Shown one piece after another: positions 8,362 through 22,500 of a stretch of DNA of 64,000 nt. Under the pieces are notes generated by a model that did not search any database, was not told the origin of the DNA, and was given only the letters and a program-made list of their open reading frames with translations. Both the position numbers and the translations under genes were made by a program. The number at the start of each line of letters is the position of its first letter. The first letter of the stretch is position 1. The stretch comes from Plasmopara viticola (taxonomy: Eukaryota; Oomycota; Peronosporomycetes; Peronosporales; Peronosporaceae), in the NCBI GenBank assembly GCA_001695595.3, contig MBPM02000001.1, positions 310,001-374,000 of the forward strand, in the 5' to 3' direction.

Positions 8362-10445
8362 CTATAATTGACGAACTTCAGCAAGATGCACTTCCACTAG
8401 GAGCTCTTTTATCTTGGCAGCGAACGAGGCGGATGTCACGACGTAGGTTGGAAGCTCAATCCATGAAGCGTCACGAGTAACACTTTCCGACAAATGATAC
8501 AAATTTGTAAGAAACTGCTTCGGATCGCGCTCAAGTTGATGTGACTCGCAGCCTTCAGCTCGCACGCGATTGCTGCAACCATAATGATCAGTAGCTATAG
8601 CTAACAATAAATATTTTACATTAATTTCCTTAATGGAACAATCTTACTTTGGCGAGCAGTCTGGAAACCACATGGAGACGTTATGGTGCAAGTAACTGTA
8701 ATACGGCGTAGCGTGACATGGAGTCCAAAAATGAATTGATACGTCCGCATTTTCTAAACGATTTGAGGTGACGTTATGAACTTTGCCCCATATTAATCTC
8801 ATACGAATGCACAACGAACCTTGAAGACGATCTGCCAGGTAGTCCATTATCTCAACGGGAGCACGCTTGAGGCGAAAAAACATTGGTCAGATGTTAAAAA
8901 CAAAAACTTGCATCGATATAGCACCAAGAGGACCTGATGAACTCGTGACAGGTAGTAGGCGCTAAACACATTCGGAATGACAATCAAGAATACAGAGAGT
9001 CGAAGTAAATTCCACTGGGTTCTTTTGGAAAGTTGTGTGTATAAATTCTGTTCGAGGTTGCGCAGGCAGTATCCAGCATACACGAAAGCTGGTGGGAGCA
9101 GTGGGAGAATAAAGCGAAACTCTTAACGTAAGTCAGCACCACCGTTCAGCAAGTCAATATGTGCGAAGCTTCTTCTTACCTTTATGACCAGCATTGCTGT
9201 ACACCAAAAGCGTCCAAGTTATCACACGGCCTAAGTCTTTTTGCGAGGGCTACCGACACGTATACAAAAAATGGTAAGAATAAACGCGAGACCAACCACA
9301 AAAGCGGAATAACCCACCCGAGCTGTGAGATACCCAGCAACAAGAAGCGGCAACGTAGTTCCCACAATGGCCGGATATCCCTGCAAAAAATACCAGCTCC
9401 ATGGATGTTCGCCATACAGCTTGTCTTTGCCCTGAATGGTCAATACAAAGCTAAGTCTTTTTATAAGAAAGCTTCTCTTTTACTCACTTCAAAGACGTTA
9501 AACTTGAAAAAGTTAAACGGCACTACAGTCCACTGACCGTACCCAAGTCGGTCGATGCACAGCATTGTAAGCGTCGTGATAATCGCAATCGGAATCACAA
9601 TAAAAAACATGAGATTTGCTCGATCTCGCGTGTGTAACAGAAGCATGATGCCAGGGTACAGCCAAACAACGGCATTGGTCGGGCGAAAAAGTATGCCCAG
9701 CGCTGCTAAAACCAGCGCTAACGAGCGATTATGGCGTGTTATCAGAACAACATCGTCATTCTTCTTGTCCGCCATGTCCTCCTGAACGCATCCAATCAGT
9801 TCCTTTGACCTCAGTCCCCCTTTTTTTACATACCAAAAAGTTCCACGGCCAGTATGCCAGCGCTGCTGTTGTGCACAGTGTCTCGACGCAGTTTGAAAAC
9901 GGCCGCACCATCACATAAAAGGTAAACCAAGAAAAGAGTTGACACAGTAGGGCCCACTTGGCCGCATTGGCGTCAAAGTAGTTCCTCGCCAGCTTGTATA
10001 GAAAATAATCGTTGGCCACCGATATAAGGCCCTGCAGTAATCGTGGACTATAGGCTACGGCCCACCGAGAGTCCAAATTCTGCGCAGTATCATTAAGCAC
10101 CTAAAGCTCCATCTCGAATCAAGAACTAGCCTACCAACAGCTCCAAGAGCTTGTAGAGACCTGCAAACAGTGCCGGGTGAGCAAAACCTCGCAGCTGGGC
10201 GTCTTCCTGCCACTCCCATGTGCTAAAGCAAAACGTTAAAAGAGCGATTCACGTACTGCAAAAGCTATCAAAGATTGTAAAACAACGCACAGGTATCCGT
10301 AGCCGAAAACTAAACGATGCGCCACCTCAGTGCTTTGCCAATATTCATCTGGATTAAAGGACGTTCGCACGAACAGCGCGTTCCATAGACGAAAAACGGT
10401 CGCGCATACCCAAAAGACGCGCGTGGTTGGCAGCTCTTTCAGCAT
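8362..10445 (-). CDS. GPI mannosyltransferase 3 (PIG-B/GPI10, GT22)
   Basis: Nine exons on the minus strand: 10445-10291, 10222-10135, 10079-9834, 9781-9488, 9431-9293, 9230-9180, 9121-8934, 8865-8648 and 8572-8362 (1,590 nt, 529 residues, close to the usual size). Introns are 52-75 bp. The GT22 signature [15 protein letters not shown] lies in the first luminal loop, followed by GYGYLTWEWQ and [17 protein letters not shown]. Downstream are family blocks [30 protein letters not shown] and [17 protein letters not shown]. Several long hydrophobic segments mark a multi-pass ER membrane enzyme, which adds the third mannose to the GPI precursor. Two donors are weak (GTCTCG at 9292, GTCCTC at 8933) and were chosen by phase and alignment. 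It starts 79 bp downstream of the VPS13 stop on the same strand. Confidence 0.9.
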
Positions 10446-10524
10446 TAGCTCAAAATATGTCTATTTCAACATTGCTTTATCAAAAATGGCTCTAATATTG
10501 TGTACACGTGGACACTTCAACTTA

Positions 10525-13500
10525 TCAAGTCAACTTCGTGTTAAACACCTCGACCGTCCTCTTGAGAGCTTCAGCGAGCGGCGACACTACAAAGTCTGGG
10601 GTCTCCTGAATTCCAATCTCAAGACGTGATGCAGATGTTGGCACAAAAAATCGCGTGCCGCGCGAGTGCCGCATGCCTTTGCCAGCAGCGTGTGCCAGCG
10701 ATGACTGCCACATTTCGAGCTCTTGGGTCGTACTCGCCACAAGCACCACTTCGTTCTGTACGCGCTCCACGACTTGTCCACTGTCAAGCTGCAACGTGAC
10801 TAGTGGCTGCGAACGAATGGCGTTTGTGATTCGTAGACAGCGCGAGTCGTTAGCATCCGTCTCGAGGCGTACGTGACCAAGAGGAATAATGCCGCGAAGC
10901 TGCTTCCGATTGGAAAAGAAGTACAGGCAGTTGCGGCTGAGTACGAACCAGCGACGAACAGTCGAAAAGCCTCCTTTTTTAAGCAAATAGCCATTTAAAC
11001 TCGTGTCTGAAGGCCACAGCTCCTGCTCCTCAGCAGTAGCTGACCCGAAGCTGTGCCACATGACGTCTAAAAAGACATTCATGTCCCGCTCGTAACCGCC
11101 AATGGATTTCAAAGACGGTCGCAAACGCGGACCCATGGGCAAACTGTCGACTCCGACGCTGAGGTGAAGATAGATATTCGCAGTACTCTTTTGCCACTCG
11201 ACGCGGTAAATATAGCGCAGCGGTGTCATCCACTCTACGACGGGCTTGGAAAACGATCCGACATTGATATATAAAACGCGCTGTTCCGTGACGATCAGCC
11301 AGTGTGTCAACTGTACCTTCAGCTTGACGCTCGATTCGTCCAATGCGTCGTTTTCTGATCCCGTTCCAGCCATCGATAGCCGACGTATACGTGCTTTACT
11401 TGTCGCTCTTAGCTCAATCTCTTCATTCTCGGAACGATCCAACTTTTGTGGCACCTCCTGCATCACCTCCTCTGCACTTTCAAACTGAACTGTGATAGGC
11501 CGCGACGTGCCGCGCAGTAATGCCAGCGTCTCGTGAAAGCCGATACCACGCACGTCAACTCCACCAACACCAATCAGACAGTCTCCTTCCTGCAGCACCT
11601 GCTGCCCAGGAGCTATCTGCCCACGAATCTTGACTTTGGTTCGACGAGAATCATCCATCGACTTGATCGTCACGTTCTCGCAGTAAAAGTCCGTTTCTAG
11701 ATTCAATCCCAGCTTTTTTAGATAAAAAACGACCTCATAGCGCAACTTGCGTTCGCTACTTTCACCAGGACCTGCTATGGAAGTCTCACCAGCAGCACGG
11801 CGACGCTCATCGTCCTCTTGTAATGCTCGTCGCAGCGAATTTGTGCGTTCTCGCGTCGAGTCATTGCTCTTTGGCTTGCCACTCCCAGAGCCACCACCAC
11901 GTCGTCGGTCTCGAGCTTCACGTGTCAGATCGGCAGCACTTACTGACTGAATGATTTCATTATAAAAGATGATTTTCTCGCCCGATAGCCGGTCACTTCC
12001 GACCCGTTTGAGCAATTCATATGCTATCGTATCAGCTTGCTTGTAGCACTTAAGCTCATTGTAGCGCCCAAACACACGTGGTCGCCGGACTCGCTGCATA
12101 TTTTCTCCATTTTGTAACGACCGATTGCGCACCCCTTGCGTTGCACGAGATGCAAAGTCAAAGATACCAGCCACGGGCTTTACAGGTAGTCCGATAATAC
12201 CAGTGATCGTGCCTCGTACAAAGCCCACCGCACCACTTTCTTGTGCACCTCGCATGGGGTTCAGCACCAACCCAGCAACACCCTCATAAACACCCAGACT
12301 CAGTTCCCGTGAGCCTTGCACAAGTCCTTCGCGGAGACCACGGACGTGCCGACGGCGAGCACGGGCGCGATTTTGCTGGTAGTGATCGTCTAAGCTCAAG
12401 TTTGCAAATCCTTGTCCAAACGTGCCCGAAATTTTACTTGCCGCGTCAAACGTACCATCCACTGTGTTCGACATTAAACTCGCTGTACCCTTAGCCAAGC
12501 CTTTACTAAAGCCTTTGCCACCGATTTTTAAGCCTTCCAGCGGTTCATACACAAAGTCGCGCACTCCTGTACCAATGTGGTCTAAAAACCCAACTGGATT
12601 CCCTAGAAAATCAAAGGATCCCAGAATTTTGTGCAGCTGTTTCCATAACTGACGAGTATAATATTTCGAAACTCGGCGTGTCAGATCACTACTCGTACCG
12701 AAAGCGTGCTCAATCATTAACGCGTTCAAGCGCACGGGAGCATTATCTAGATCGGGTACGTGCATCGTTAAACTCGGAATGGCCCAAGTAACAGACGAGT
12801 CATCTCCGCCGCTTTCGCCGGATGAGGACGTCATGTAGGAACTCGACCGCTTCATTTCTTCTCCATTGCTATTACCAGACTTTTTAAAAGTGGCTGCTTC
12901 ATGAAGACTGATAGTCGTACTCGTCTGAAACACGTCGCTGCGAAACGTAATGTCGATGTCCATTGGGTGAATGTGCAATAAAGCAAAGTATACTTTTCGA
13001 TTTTCTGAGGAGGAAGTCGTCATGTAAGATTTTAGACTCATGAGCGGATTTAGCTCGTCACTAAACGCATTTTCTTTGTACTCGGCCAAGGCGTCCATCA
13101 TCGTTTCAATTGGGATGCTTTTTAACTGAATTTCCCCACCACGGTTTTGCAATCGCTTTTGGCCCCACGACTGCGACATCTGTGCATGAAAAAACACAAA
13201 CAAACAGGACAACTGTTGTCAAGAGCTGGCATCTATCGAATCGTATAAATCAAAATCCTACCGATGCCATGAATGCTCGAGCTGATACAAGGAGCTCTTC
13301 ATCCAACTGAGCAATGACTGGATACAACCAGAAGCAGCAATGTTTAAAATAATCAGTGTTGCCTTGTTCGTTTGACCACGTGCAGCACAAGTGCATTGCC
13401 GCCATATTTGGTTGACGGTATTTGCAATCCGCGCAACTGAAACTATGTTGGTTACGGGTCATTCCGTTATTGTCCTGAGATCTGTCATCGCCCTTTTCGC

Positions 13501-16500
13501 TTGTTGATTCCCTGTCATGACTCATCATATCCACGACGCCTTCACCAATGTCATCAACTGTCGTTTTCCGTATTGGAATGGTTGCTCCATCTATCCGGGG
13601 GCACAATAACTTTGTAAACGTGGCTTCTTCGCTTTGATTATCAATTTGCAGATCGTCGAGCGTAATGTTCATTTGCATGTTGGAATTTAGACGGGAATAG
13701 TGAAGGCTGATACCACCTAAATAGATGTACACAAGCTCCATTGGAAGCTCATTCACGCACGAAATACCGACTCCATCCACGCGCAGATACAAAGCTATGC
13801 CGAATGTTAAAGACTTAAAGGCGCCAGTGGAATTTTCACTAGTAGGAGACTCCAACATTGTGCTGGACAGTTCGTACTTATTGTCTTTCTCGTCAAAGTC
13901 TTCTTCACCACCTTCAAACAACTCTAAGACCTTTGTCGGTCCATCTGCACGGATGCGAACGTGCACATAAGTTTTGGCGTGTTGAATTTGAAAAGTAGAT
14001 TCCTTATGGGAGCGGACCGTGTTGGGAGCCACGAGAGCTCCTTCGGCCATAGGCGTTTCCTCAGGTACCCCCACAACCTCGTTGGCTTGACTTTCTTGAG
14101 TAGCACGTCGCAGTCTTCTCACCCAATTTTTTGCAATCTTTGGATTTTTAGCTTTTAGGTCGTAGCATTTTGTTGGTGTGATAATCGAGAATTGATTTGA
14201 CCCGACAGTGACTGGTTCGGCACCTAATTTGCTCGACGCTTCCGACAGATGACTATCGCGCGGTGTTAACTTATACGAGCTGTCTTTCAAGCCTAGATCC
14301 GAGTCATCTGCAAGATTAATCGATTCGACACTGTACCACACGACTTCAGAGCACTGAAAACTTCTCATAGGCGCTTGTCTGTGCGCCCCTTTGTCAGAAG
14401 ATATATGAACTGCCTTCAGCACACCAAGATCAATCATCTCCTGCGCTGTTGTTAATATTTGAGTTTTTGTCTGTTTGCTCGTTTCTGTGACCAAAAAATC
14501 GATAAGATCATGTCCGTTTACGTAAAAATTCTTGCGCATGACACCATTTAAAGTGGCACAAGCGCCACTATTCATGTGTGCGTTTACAAATTTCTCCGAT
14601 TTTTCACACAATACGCTTGACGTAGTCAACGACACAGCAAGCTGCACAAGCGCTCTCGCTCTGTCAGTCCCATCGTCATCATCGTCGTCTTCTCCATGAT
14701 TTCCAAGTTGTCTCGAATTGCCACCGAAAAGACTATCCGTGATTGATGAAACCAGACCGTTAAGGGATATAAATCCGCTTTTTGATGGAGCTTCTACAGC
14801 CTTTTCAAAAATCGCAACGCCCCCGACGCCTGGTACGTCCGAACCTGTGCGCAAATCAATAACGCCCAGCAATTCCTGGTCCGTTTCGTTGGCAAAGTAG
14901 TACAGCATGTGCTCAAACAATCGAAAGTACTTTCGGTTCCACTTGAGCATGCTGTCTTTTTTCAGCAAATATCCCTTATGCTCTGGCTTTAAAAAGAGTC
15001 CAGATGGTAATGAGCGGTGCAGCTGAATGCGCTTGTGTGTTGCCATCTCGTCCAAATTGTACTCTCTAATTTCCACTGCATCTTTGTCCGAGTCGCCGCC
15101 AGTCTTCAATGTCGACGATGTCACCCGCATAAATCGTACTTGAAGCGTACGAGATGAGGAACTTGAGCTCCCGGGAAAGGCAGGATCTTGATTATACGAG
15201 GACGTCGACCTGCCATCCGAATTATTCAAAAAATCCCATGAATACGGACACGATGAACGCGGTAGCAGCTCGTCAAAGCTTTTGTCTTCACCCCAATTTG
15301 TCTGTTTGAAGCGTATTCGAAAAGATGTCATATTGTCAATTCTGTATGGAGGAAATCGCTTTGACTCCTGTCGGAAAATAAGTGCCACAGAGCCTCCTAC
15401 GAGCTCAATCTGACATTGCAATATGTATATACGAGATTGATCCTCTCGATTGCGCAGCTTCAAATACGTTGTTCCAAGTGAGTTAATTCGAAAGCTACCA
15501 CTCCAACTGTACTTGTGCAGTAAAGTCACTTCCAAAAGTTTTTCTCTTGATGCACTTGGCCAATGAAAAGGTTCAAGTTCGTTTGCTACTAATCGGAAGG
15601 TATGAGGTGCACCAAGCTGCCGATACTTGATGGTTTCTTCAGTTTTGTTAATTAGTATGTAGCGAGGAAGAACAGTGGTCATAATGGTCTCCGAAAACCG
15701 CCCGCTTCCATAACAGCTCCACAGCGCGACTTCTTGAATACCTTTTCGAAGCTCACTATCTTGATCCTGATCGTAAACCTCATTAATTAGACTTATGACT
15801 TGAGCAACACCTGAGTTTCCCATAGCGTTTCGATTAAGGCGGATTGCATCAGACCACAACGAGGACCGTGACTTGATCCTCAGCACATCCCAATTTTTTC
15901 CGCCGGAACTGTAAGGCAAAACGGCCCCCCACGGCATAGGGCGAATTTGAGCCAAATTTGAGCGCTTAGAGCTTGACACTAGCGAGCGCGGTGTGACGTG
16001 ATGGGAGCTCGCCGTGCTGGCTTCGTCATACAAACGAATGGTAGTCATTGTAATTCGATGGCACAAGTGTAGGCCACAGCGCCGACCCTTATTTTCGATT
16101 CTCGACATCATTGAAATAGGCTGCCCATACCATCGTTCACCTTCGGGTCGTCCAGCACTTCGAAGCGAGACAAATCGAGGAAGCGCCAACTCATAGAAAG
16201 TATAGTCTTCAATGTCAAGAACACCCATAAAGCCGCACTTCGAGCAGACGAGATCAAACACCTCTGATAAAAGCGAGTCATTATACACTTCCACAACGAC
16301 GCAAGCAAAGCGATTGTGAGGTAAATACACCTGTATTCCGTGAGCCTTGCCCATATGAGTCAGTTGTGTCGGCGACCCATTAAAAAATAGTGCGCCCACT
16401 GCCCTCGTTGATGTTGGATCGTATGAAAGCATCTCGTGTGAGTGGGTTGGTTCGCATTCGCCTGCATGACGTGCACGCATGGTAGATGCTGATCCACTTA

Positions 16501-19500
16501 ATTCCCTGTCGGGGTTAGAGGGCGTTTGAAGTCGTTGTAATGAATTCGCCGTACTCGTAGATGGACGCGAGCCTTCATCCGTTGTCGTTATATTTTCCAC
16601 ATCATTTAGACATAAATCATCACTCTTATGCTTCTCCAAACATGAAGACATGGACTCTTCGTCAGGAAGGATAGGTGAGCTAAACTTGTCGGAAACTTCC
16701 TCAACATCATTTGTCTCGTCCATTTCTGAAGGCAGCTCTTGGGATATACCAACTGAAAAAGAGATACTAATGTCTCCTCGGTGAATACTGGCAAGGTTGT
16801 TTTTAGAAACTTTTTTTTCACGAGACGACTTGCGCTTGAGCAACTTGTACCAGTTAAATGCGGCAGCCCGCTTGCGATCTTTCAAAATGCTGCTGACTTT
16901 CACAGCAGTAACTCCAAGGCAAGTATCCAATCCGTAGTGTACATTGCGCACCTCAATGATAATTCGAGCCAAGTCCAATGTTTTTACTTCTGGTGGAAAG
17001 CGCAGCAGCAGGGTATTCTGAAGGCGAGCATCCCATTGTGGGGTGATCCCACCAGATGGACTTGGCTTAGTTGTGGTAGACCAAACGGCAACCATCTCTG
17101 GTTTATCTAAGTACCTATCTTTTGGATTTTTGAGTACATACAGGGAAGCTCGAACATATGGACTTTGTGCTCCAAAGTATTGCGAATTGTACAAGTCCTT
17201 TGCTTCCCGAATAATGCTAATAACGGCAACAGGGTTGGCCGACGGTTTGACCTTGTGCAGGTGAGTCAGCTGCGTTTCTCGACCTTCTTCACCGTGGAAC
17301 GATGATGAGCGTGAAATAAAATCTTCACTATATTTTTCAAATGAGCCTGCACGACGGTGCACATACTTACGAACCGTCTCAAGTCGTTTAGATGACAAAC
17401 TCGTTGAGTTGCAGTACTCGAGGTCAAGACCAGTATGATTGACGATCCAGATTGAGCAAAACACGACAACATCACGCCCAGAAAGCTTTATCTGCAGTTG
17501 CAGGTCGGGCACGCTTCCTTGCTCACCGATAATATCACGTTCGAATGCGTGGCCAAGCATTTGTACTGGTTCAATCGTCTCTTTGTACGGCACCGTGTAC
17601 ACCGACATTTTAGAATTGATTATTAGCTTTGGAGAACTCCAGCTGTAATTTTCTAGCCGAAAAGATACGTACAACACCTCTGAAGCATCAACTTGAAACA
17701 AGGGCAGCACATTCCCCACTGCCAACACACCTTCAGCGATCAGCTGAAGGGAACTATTAAGGAGACGATACGCCATTGCAGATGCCAAACGATTATGAAG
17801 CGTTAAGAACGGTGACACGGACAGGTAGTACAGACTCGAATTTGTTGCTTCGTACAAACCTCGCCGCTGTCCGGCCGCTCTTGCCTCGTCTAATTCGTAA
17901 TTAATGTCCCGCAATGAATTCACTCGCTGACGTTGGACCGGCTCACTAAACACGTGAAAAAAATCGTCTTCTACTTGTTCGTTATCCTCTCTTTCTTTTT
18001 GTTCCAAATCAATTGCAGGTTTCTCCGCTGGTAGGATCTCCTCTGTGCTTGAAAATGTGGCTCGCATTAAATAATATGCTTCCACTTCATAAATGCATTT
18101 CCACGTAGGTAAGTCTCGAACTACGTAACCGGACAACGGGATCGCCGACGACATTGAAGAAGATGACGCAACTTCTAGCGACTGAGCAGCATTTTGCAGC
18201 TCCTCCATCGTGGCAAAAGTCTCAAAATTACAAACGCAAGTACCAGCGCGCACAAATCGCTTTGTGTTGACTGATTTTGCTGTGCGTACTTCGTCCCCTA
18301 GTTCTTCAAGAGTAGTCGTAAGCGGTGCATACTGCACGTATGGAGAAGGTCGAACACTGATTTTGCTCTGAGGGTGAACGAGTTGTAGAGGAATATGACA
18401 AATTTCCTCTCGGTCTATAATCCATTCTTGAATGCATCCCCCTTCCCGAGGCGAAAACATCCACACCATTAACGGAATTGACGTCCGGTTTTGTAACACC
18501 ACTTGGGAATGGAGGCTAATTAGTTTGCTGCCATCAGCTTGGATGCTGATCTCCGCGACTAGAGTTGGTGGACCAATGTCCTCTTCATTTGCAGTTACAA
18601 CATCTTCCGTATCTGAACCAGCTGCCGCCGCCTGAGATTCACGAAGAGGAACAGCAACATGTCCGACCATATCTACTACCACAGGGTTCGCACTCACCCA
18701 CTTGTTGCCGTTCACCCAAACCGAAAGTGTGTGATTGACCGTAAGAGCCTGGCGATCAGCTTCTCGCAAGAACCTATCGGCTGAGGCACTGTCAAAATTT
18801 AGCATATCCCCTTGCTCGCGGCAATCCACTGATACCTTTTTATCGCTGGGGACAGTTTGTTGGATAACAGTACCAACGCCTCGGCGAAAACTAAACTTTA
18901 GTCCAAGCCCCGTTTTGTTTTCAATCCAAAATGGCGCAGTCGACTTGGAGCCAGACGTCACGAAATCAGCTTGTCTCAGTGCCTCCGATGAGAGAAGAGG
19001 GGCCATAGCAGGTGTCATGTTAAAATTGATTGTATTCGGTAGATTTGCAAAAACTTCCAGAATACTCTTTTCGTCCAAAGAGCGACGTACACGCACCTGA
19101 ACAACAAATGGCTCCACCAAGGGTTCCCATCGGTAAATACTGTTGTTAAAATAATTAAAAAGCAATGTGGCCCCCATCGTCGTCGAATAGTCTTGATCCT
19201 GAATGTACTCGCACACAATCTCGCGCACATGAAAATCAGCGATAGGAATACCCAAACTGTTGTTCACTAGCACCAGACGTAGTTCTCCGACATCTCCCAT
19301 TACCTTATCAGAAGTTAAAGTTGGATTAGCATACTGAGGGCTTGATGTACTGGTTGATCTACTCCTGGTGATAATCGTCTCGGAGTGCGAATGAGAGGAC
19401 GACGAAATCCAGCGCAGATAGTTGTTCGCAATGTTGATAAACAAGTTGGCGTCTTGTACCGAAAAACGAGTCTCCACAGGAGCTAGCACAAAAGAATTTC

Positions 19501-22500
19501 GTCGCGATAGGGTAATCGATCCTTCCACAAAGTGGTCGAATACGAAAAGAAACGCATTTGACAAAGGAAAAGATGCGTCAATCTATCAAAATCATATACA
19601 GACACGTGTTAAGACTGTAAGATAGTTTACGCGAAAATTTGAGACGGCGTACCTGAAGATCTGGTAGTTGAGAAAAATAAACGCCATGCTGATCAAACGC
19701 TAAATGACACTTCGACATATCCGCTTTACCTTGACATTTCTGATGAGTTGAATATGCTGCCACAATATCCGTCAGCATGACCAACGCGCGTGCATCTGAT
19801 GTTTCAAAATCTTCCAATAAGGAAAAAAGACATCCGGAGGTAATCAGAAAAAAATCAACTTTCTGCCAAGCTGGAGGAGGTTTCGACATAAACCCCACAC
19901 CAAAGTCCAAAAAGTTGCCCTGTGCGAGAACTGGCTCCGCAAAAAATGCTACAATTTCGTGGAAGGCAAGATATACCCCGAGAAAATTCGTGTTCCTCAC
20001 CTTAAAATCGTAAAATGAATCCGTCCAATTCATCTTCTGGTAGTACTCAATCTGAAGACCATCTCCTGGAAGTGGACGAATGATTTCAGAGGCCGTTTGA
20101 CAGCGAGACGGCCGAATATCAACCGCCGTGAAAGACAGTGCCGACCCACTAAACTCTAGCGAGTCATCTGTTCGAAACGTGAACACTAATTCAAGCTGAT
20201 CCCAGAACATGTCGGCGACGGAATGGACTTGATTCGAAATGCGAAGAGCAGCATCCCCAATTTTTATCGGGATTTTCATCCATATTGCGCTGCAGTGATC
20301 GTTTACATAGTGAAGCCCTCCACACATGGCGCACAGTGGATAAGTGTCATCTGATACAACCCGCGAAACTTCTTTAAAGTTCTCAAAGACGATACCCACG
20401 CTAGTCGTGTACTGCTCTGGAGTCACGCCAACGCTTAGTTCATTAAGCGAAAGATTGACCCCAATGTACGAGCTCAGAGTCGCTTCGGACAAGCTCTCGG
20501 GTTCTAAATCAATACGTCCACTTAATAACGAGTGACAAAAAAGCGGTGACGTAGAATTGCGAGTAGTGCCACTAAAGTCAACAAGTTCAAATTCAAAAAG
20601 CCCCAACGAGGAAATCGACATATCGGCATCATCCTGACCCCGAGACGTCGTTTTTGTACTCGATGCAATTCGCGCATCATGAAATTCTGCATCCTCTGCC
20701 ACAAATAAAGGCGTCATCAATCGCTGTGACATGCTTGCAACCTCGTGACGAATTTGTTCCATCGCGTCTGATTGTCCTCGCGAATTATTTGAAGGAATGC
20801 TCGCTAAAAACTTTAGGCTATCACGACTGCCGCTATTAAGCGCATCCCCTTCGGCTTTTGCTTCATCAAGAGCTTCATCCACTTTATTAAGATGCTGGGT
20901 CAATTGCTCCAACTGTTGGTCTAACTGCAGGATCTTGTTGTGAATGATTTTTACCGCATCTTCGGCTGCTGGAAGAGTCTGAAAACCTTCGTGTAAATAG
21001 TTTTGCGCTTGTTGCTTGGCATTCCGAAGATCGATAAACAATTGGCTTCTGTTGCTTAACATCCGTGAGCGCTGATTTCTTATTTGTCGCCTTAAATTTC
21101 TTAACTCAGTTCGTCTAAAAAGTAGAGCCTTCGCCACAGATGCACCAGCTAGAGCTGGGCCAGGCGAAAGCTGCGCTTCATCGCCAAAAGTGCCATTTTG
21201 GAGAAAATTAGACGTTAGAGGATCATAGCCACTACTCCAAAATCGAGCACTGGTCGACCGAAGAATGACGCATTCTTTTGAAAATGAGCTGCGAGGCAAT
21301 GCAAAAGTCACGTCATTTCCGACAATCTCCAATCGCACACTACTCATATCTTCTTCTGCCATTTCCACAATGCTAGCGCGTCTAGAGTCTACTGCATCAA
21401 CATACATTCGGAAGAGGTTTTCCACTGATACAGGTAGCGCCGTAACATCCACCAGAAAACTTTTGAAAACAATAGCTGCCTTCTCGCAGCTCGGACTTCC
21501 GTTCAATGGATTACGTATAACATTGAAGATGTGGTCGAACAGGTAATGGTAGAATTGCTTAAACACACGGTGTAAATACACAAAGCAAATCGAGTCCACC
21601 CGCACACGAACTATAACACCGCCGTCATTAAATTCAGATGAAGAAATAACAAAGTCGACAACATTTTTAACGCCAAATGATCCCACATCAGCAACCCCGT
21701 CGAGCATTTCTGAGGGCGATCCAATAGCTAGTCGGTTTGGCAACGTCACACCAGCTGGCAGTGGCCCACTTGGGGTAGTCAAATCAGTCAGTTGCAAGTT
21801 TCGTACGCTACCCTTAAGTTTCATATCACGCATAGCAGCAGCACCTGATCCACTACCTTGTAATGACATGTTTGACATCTCAACGCGAGCAATTGTTATA
21901 ATCGGCGCCAGACCTTTGAAAGAAGCGTCTGGCGTCTGATCCCGGTGCTTGATGTCAATCCGCACCCCGTGTGCTACTGACAAATTTATAGTCAATTCTT
22001 TTCTAATAAATGAAGAATTTTTTGACTCAGACGATGACATTTGATGATTCAGCTTCGACAAATTGCGCTGAAAATCGTCTAGGTCGTATCCGAAGCCAGT
22101 CGCCAGTACCGACCCCAGCAAATATCTCTCGTGGCACCCCTCTATCCAGGTCAAAGCTTTTTGTATATTTGGAAGGAACAACTCCCCAATCAGGCGTTCA
22201 ATCGATATAATGACCTGAGCAGTTTGATGATCGAACTGCAAAACTTTCACGGGAGCATAGGAGTCCCAAATGTAAGCCCGCCTAATATTGTACGTTGCAC
22301 TAAGAGCAGGGCTCCGCAACTCCGGTGTGCTAGCAACGCGAAAAATGACATTTTCATCTTCTTGAAGAGAAACAGACAAAACACGAACACTACTTGAAAC
22401 AATTGTTGTGCAAACGCGTGATAACGAACTTACGTCTCTGATAGAAAACATATATCTCGCAGACTGACCCGGCCGATCATCAGTGAAACATAGCTGAATT

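Noticed and set aside
10080..10134. A shorter 34 bp intron in the GPI mannosyltransferase gene ending at 10101
   Set aside because: It also keeps phase, but the 55 bp intron ending at 10080 has a normal length, a branch-like CTTAAT and gives a better match to the family.
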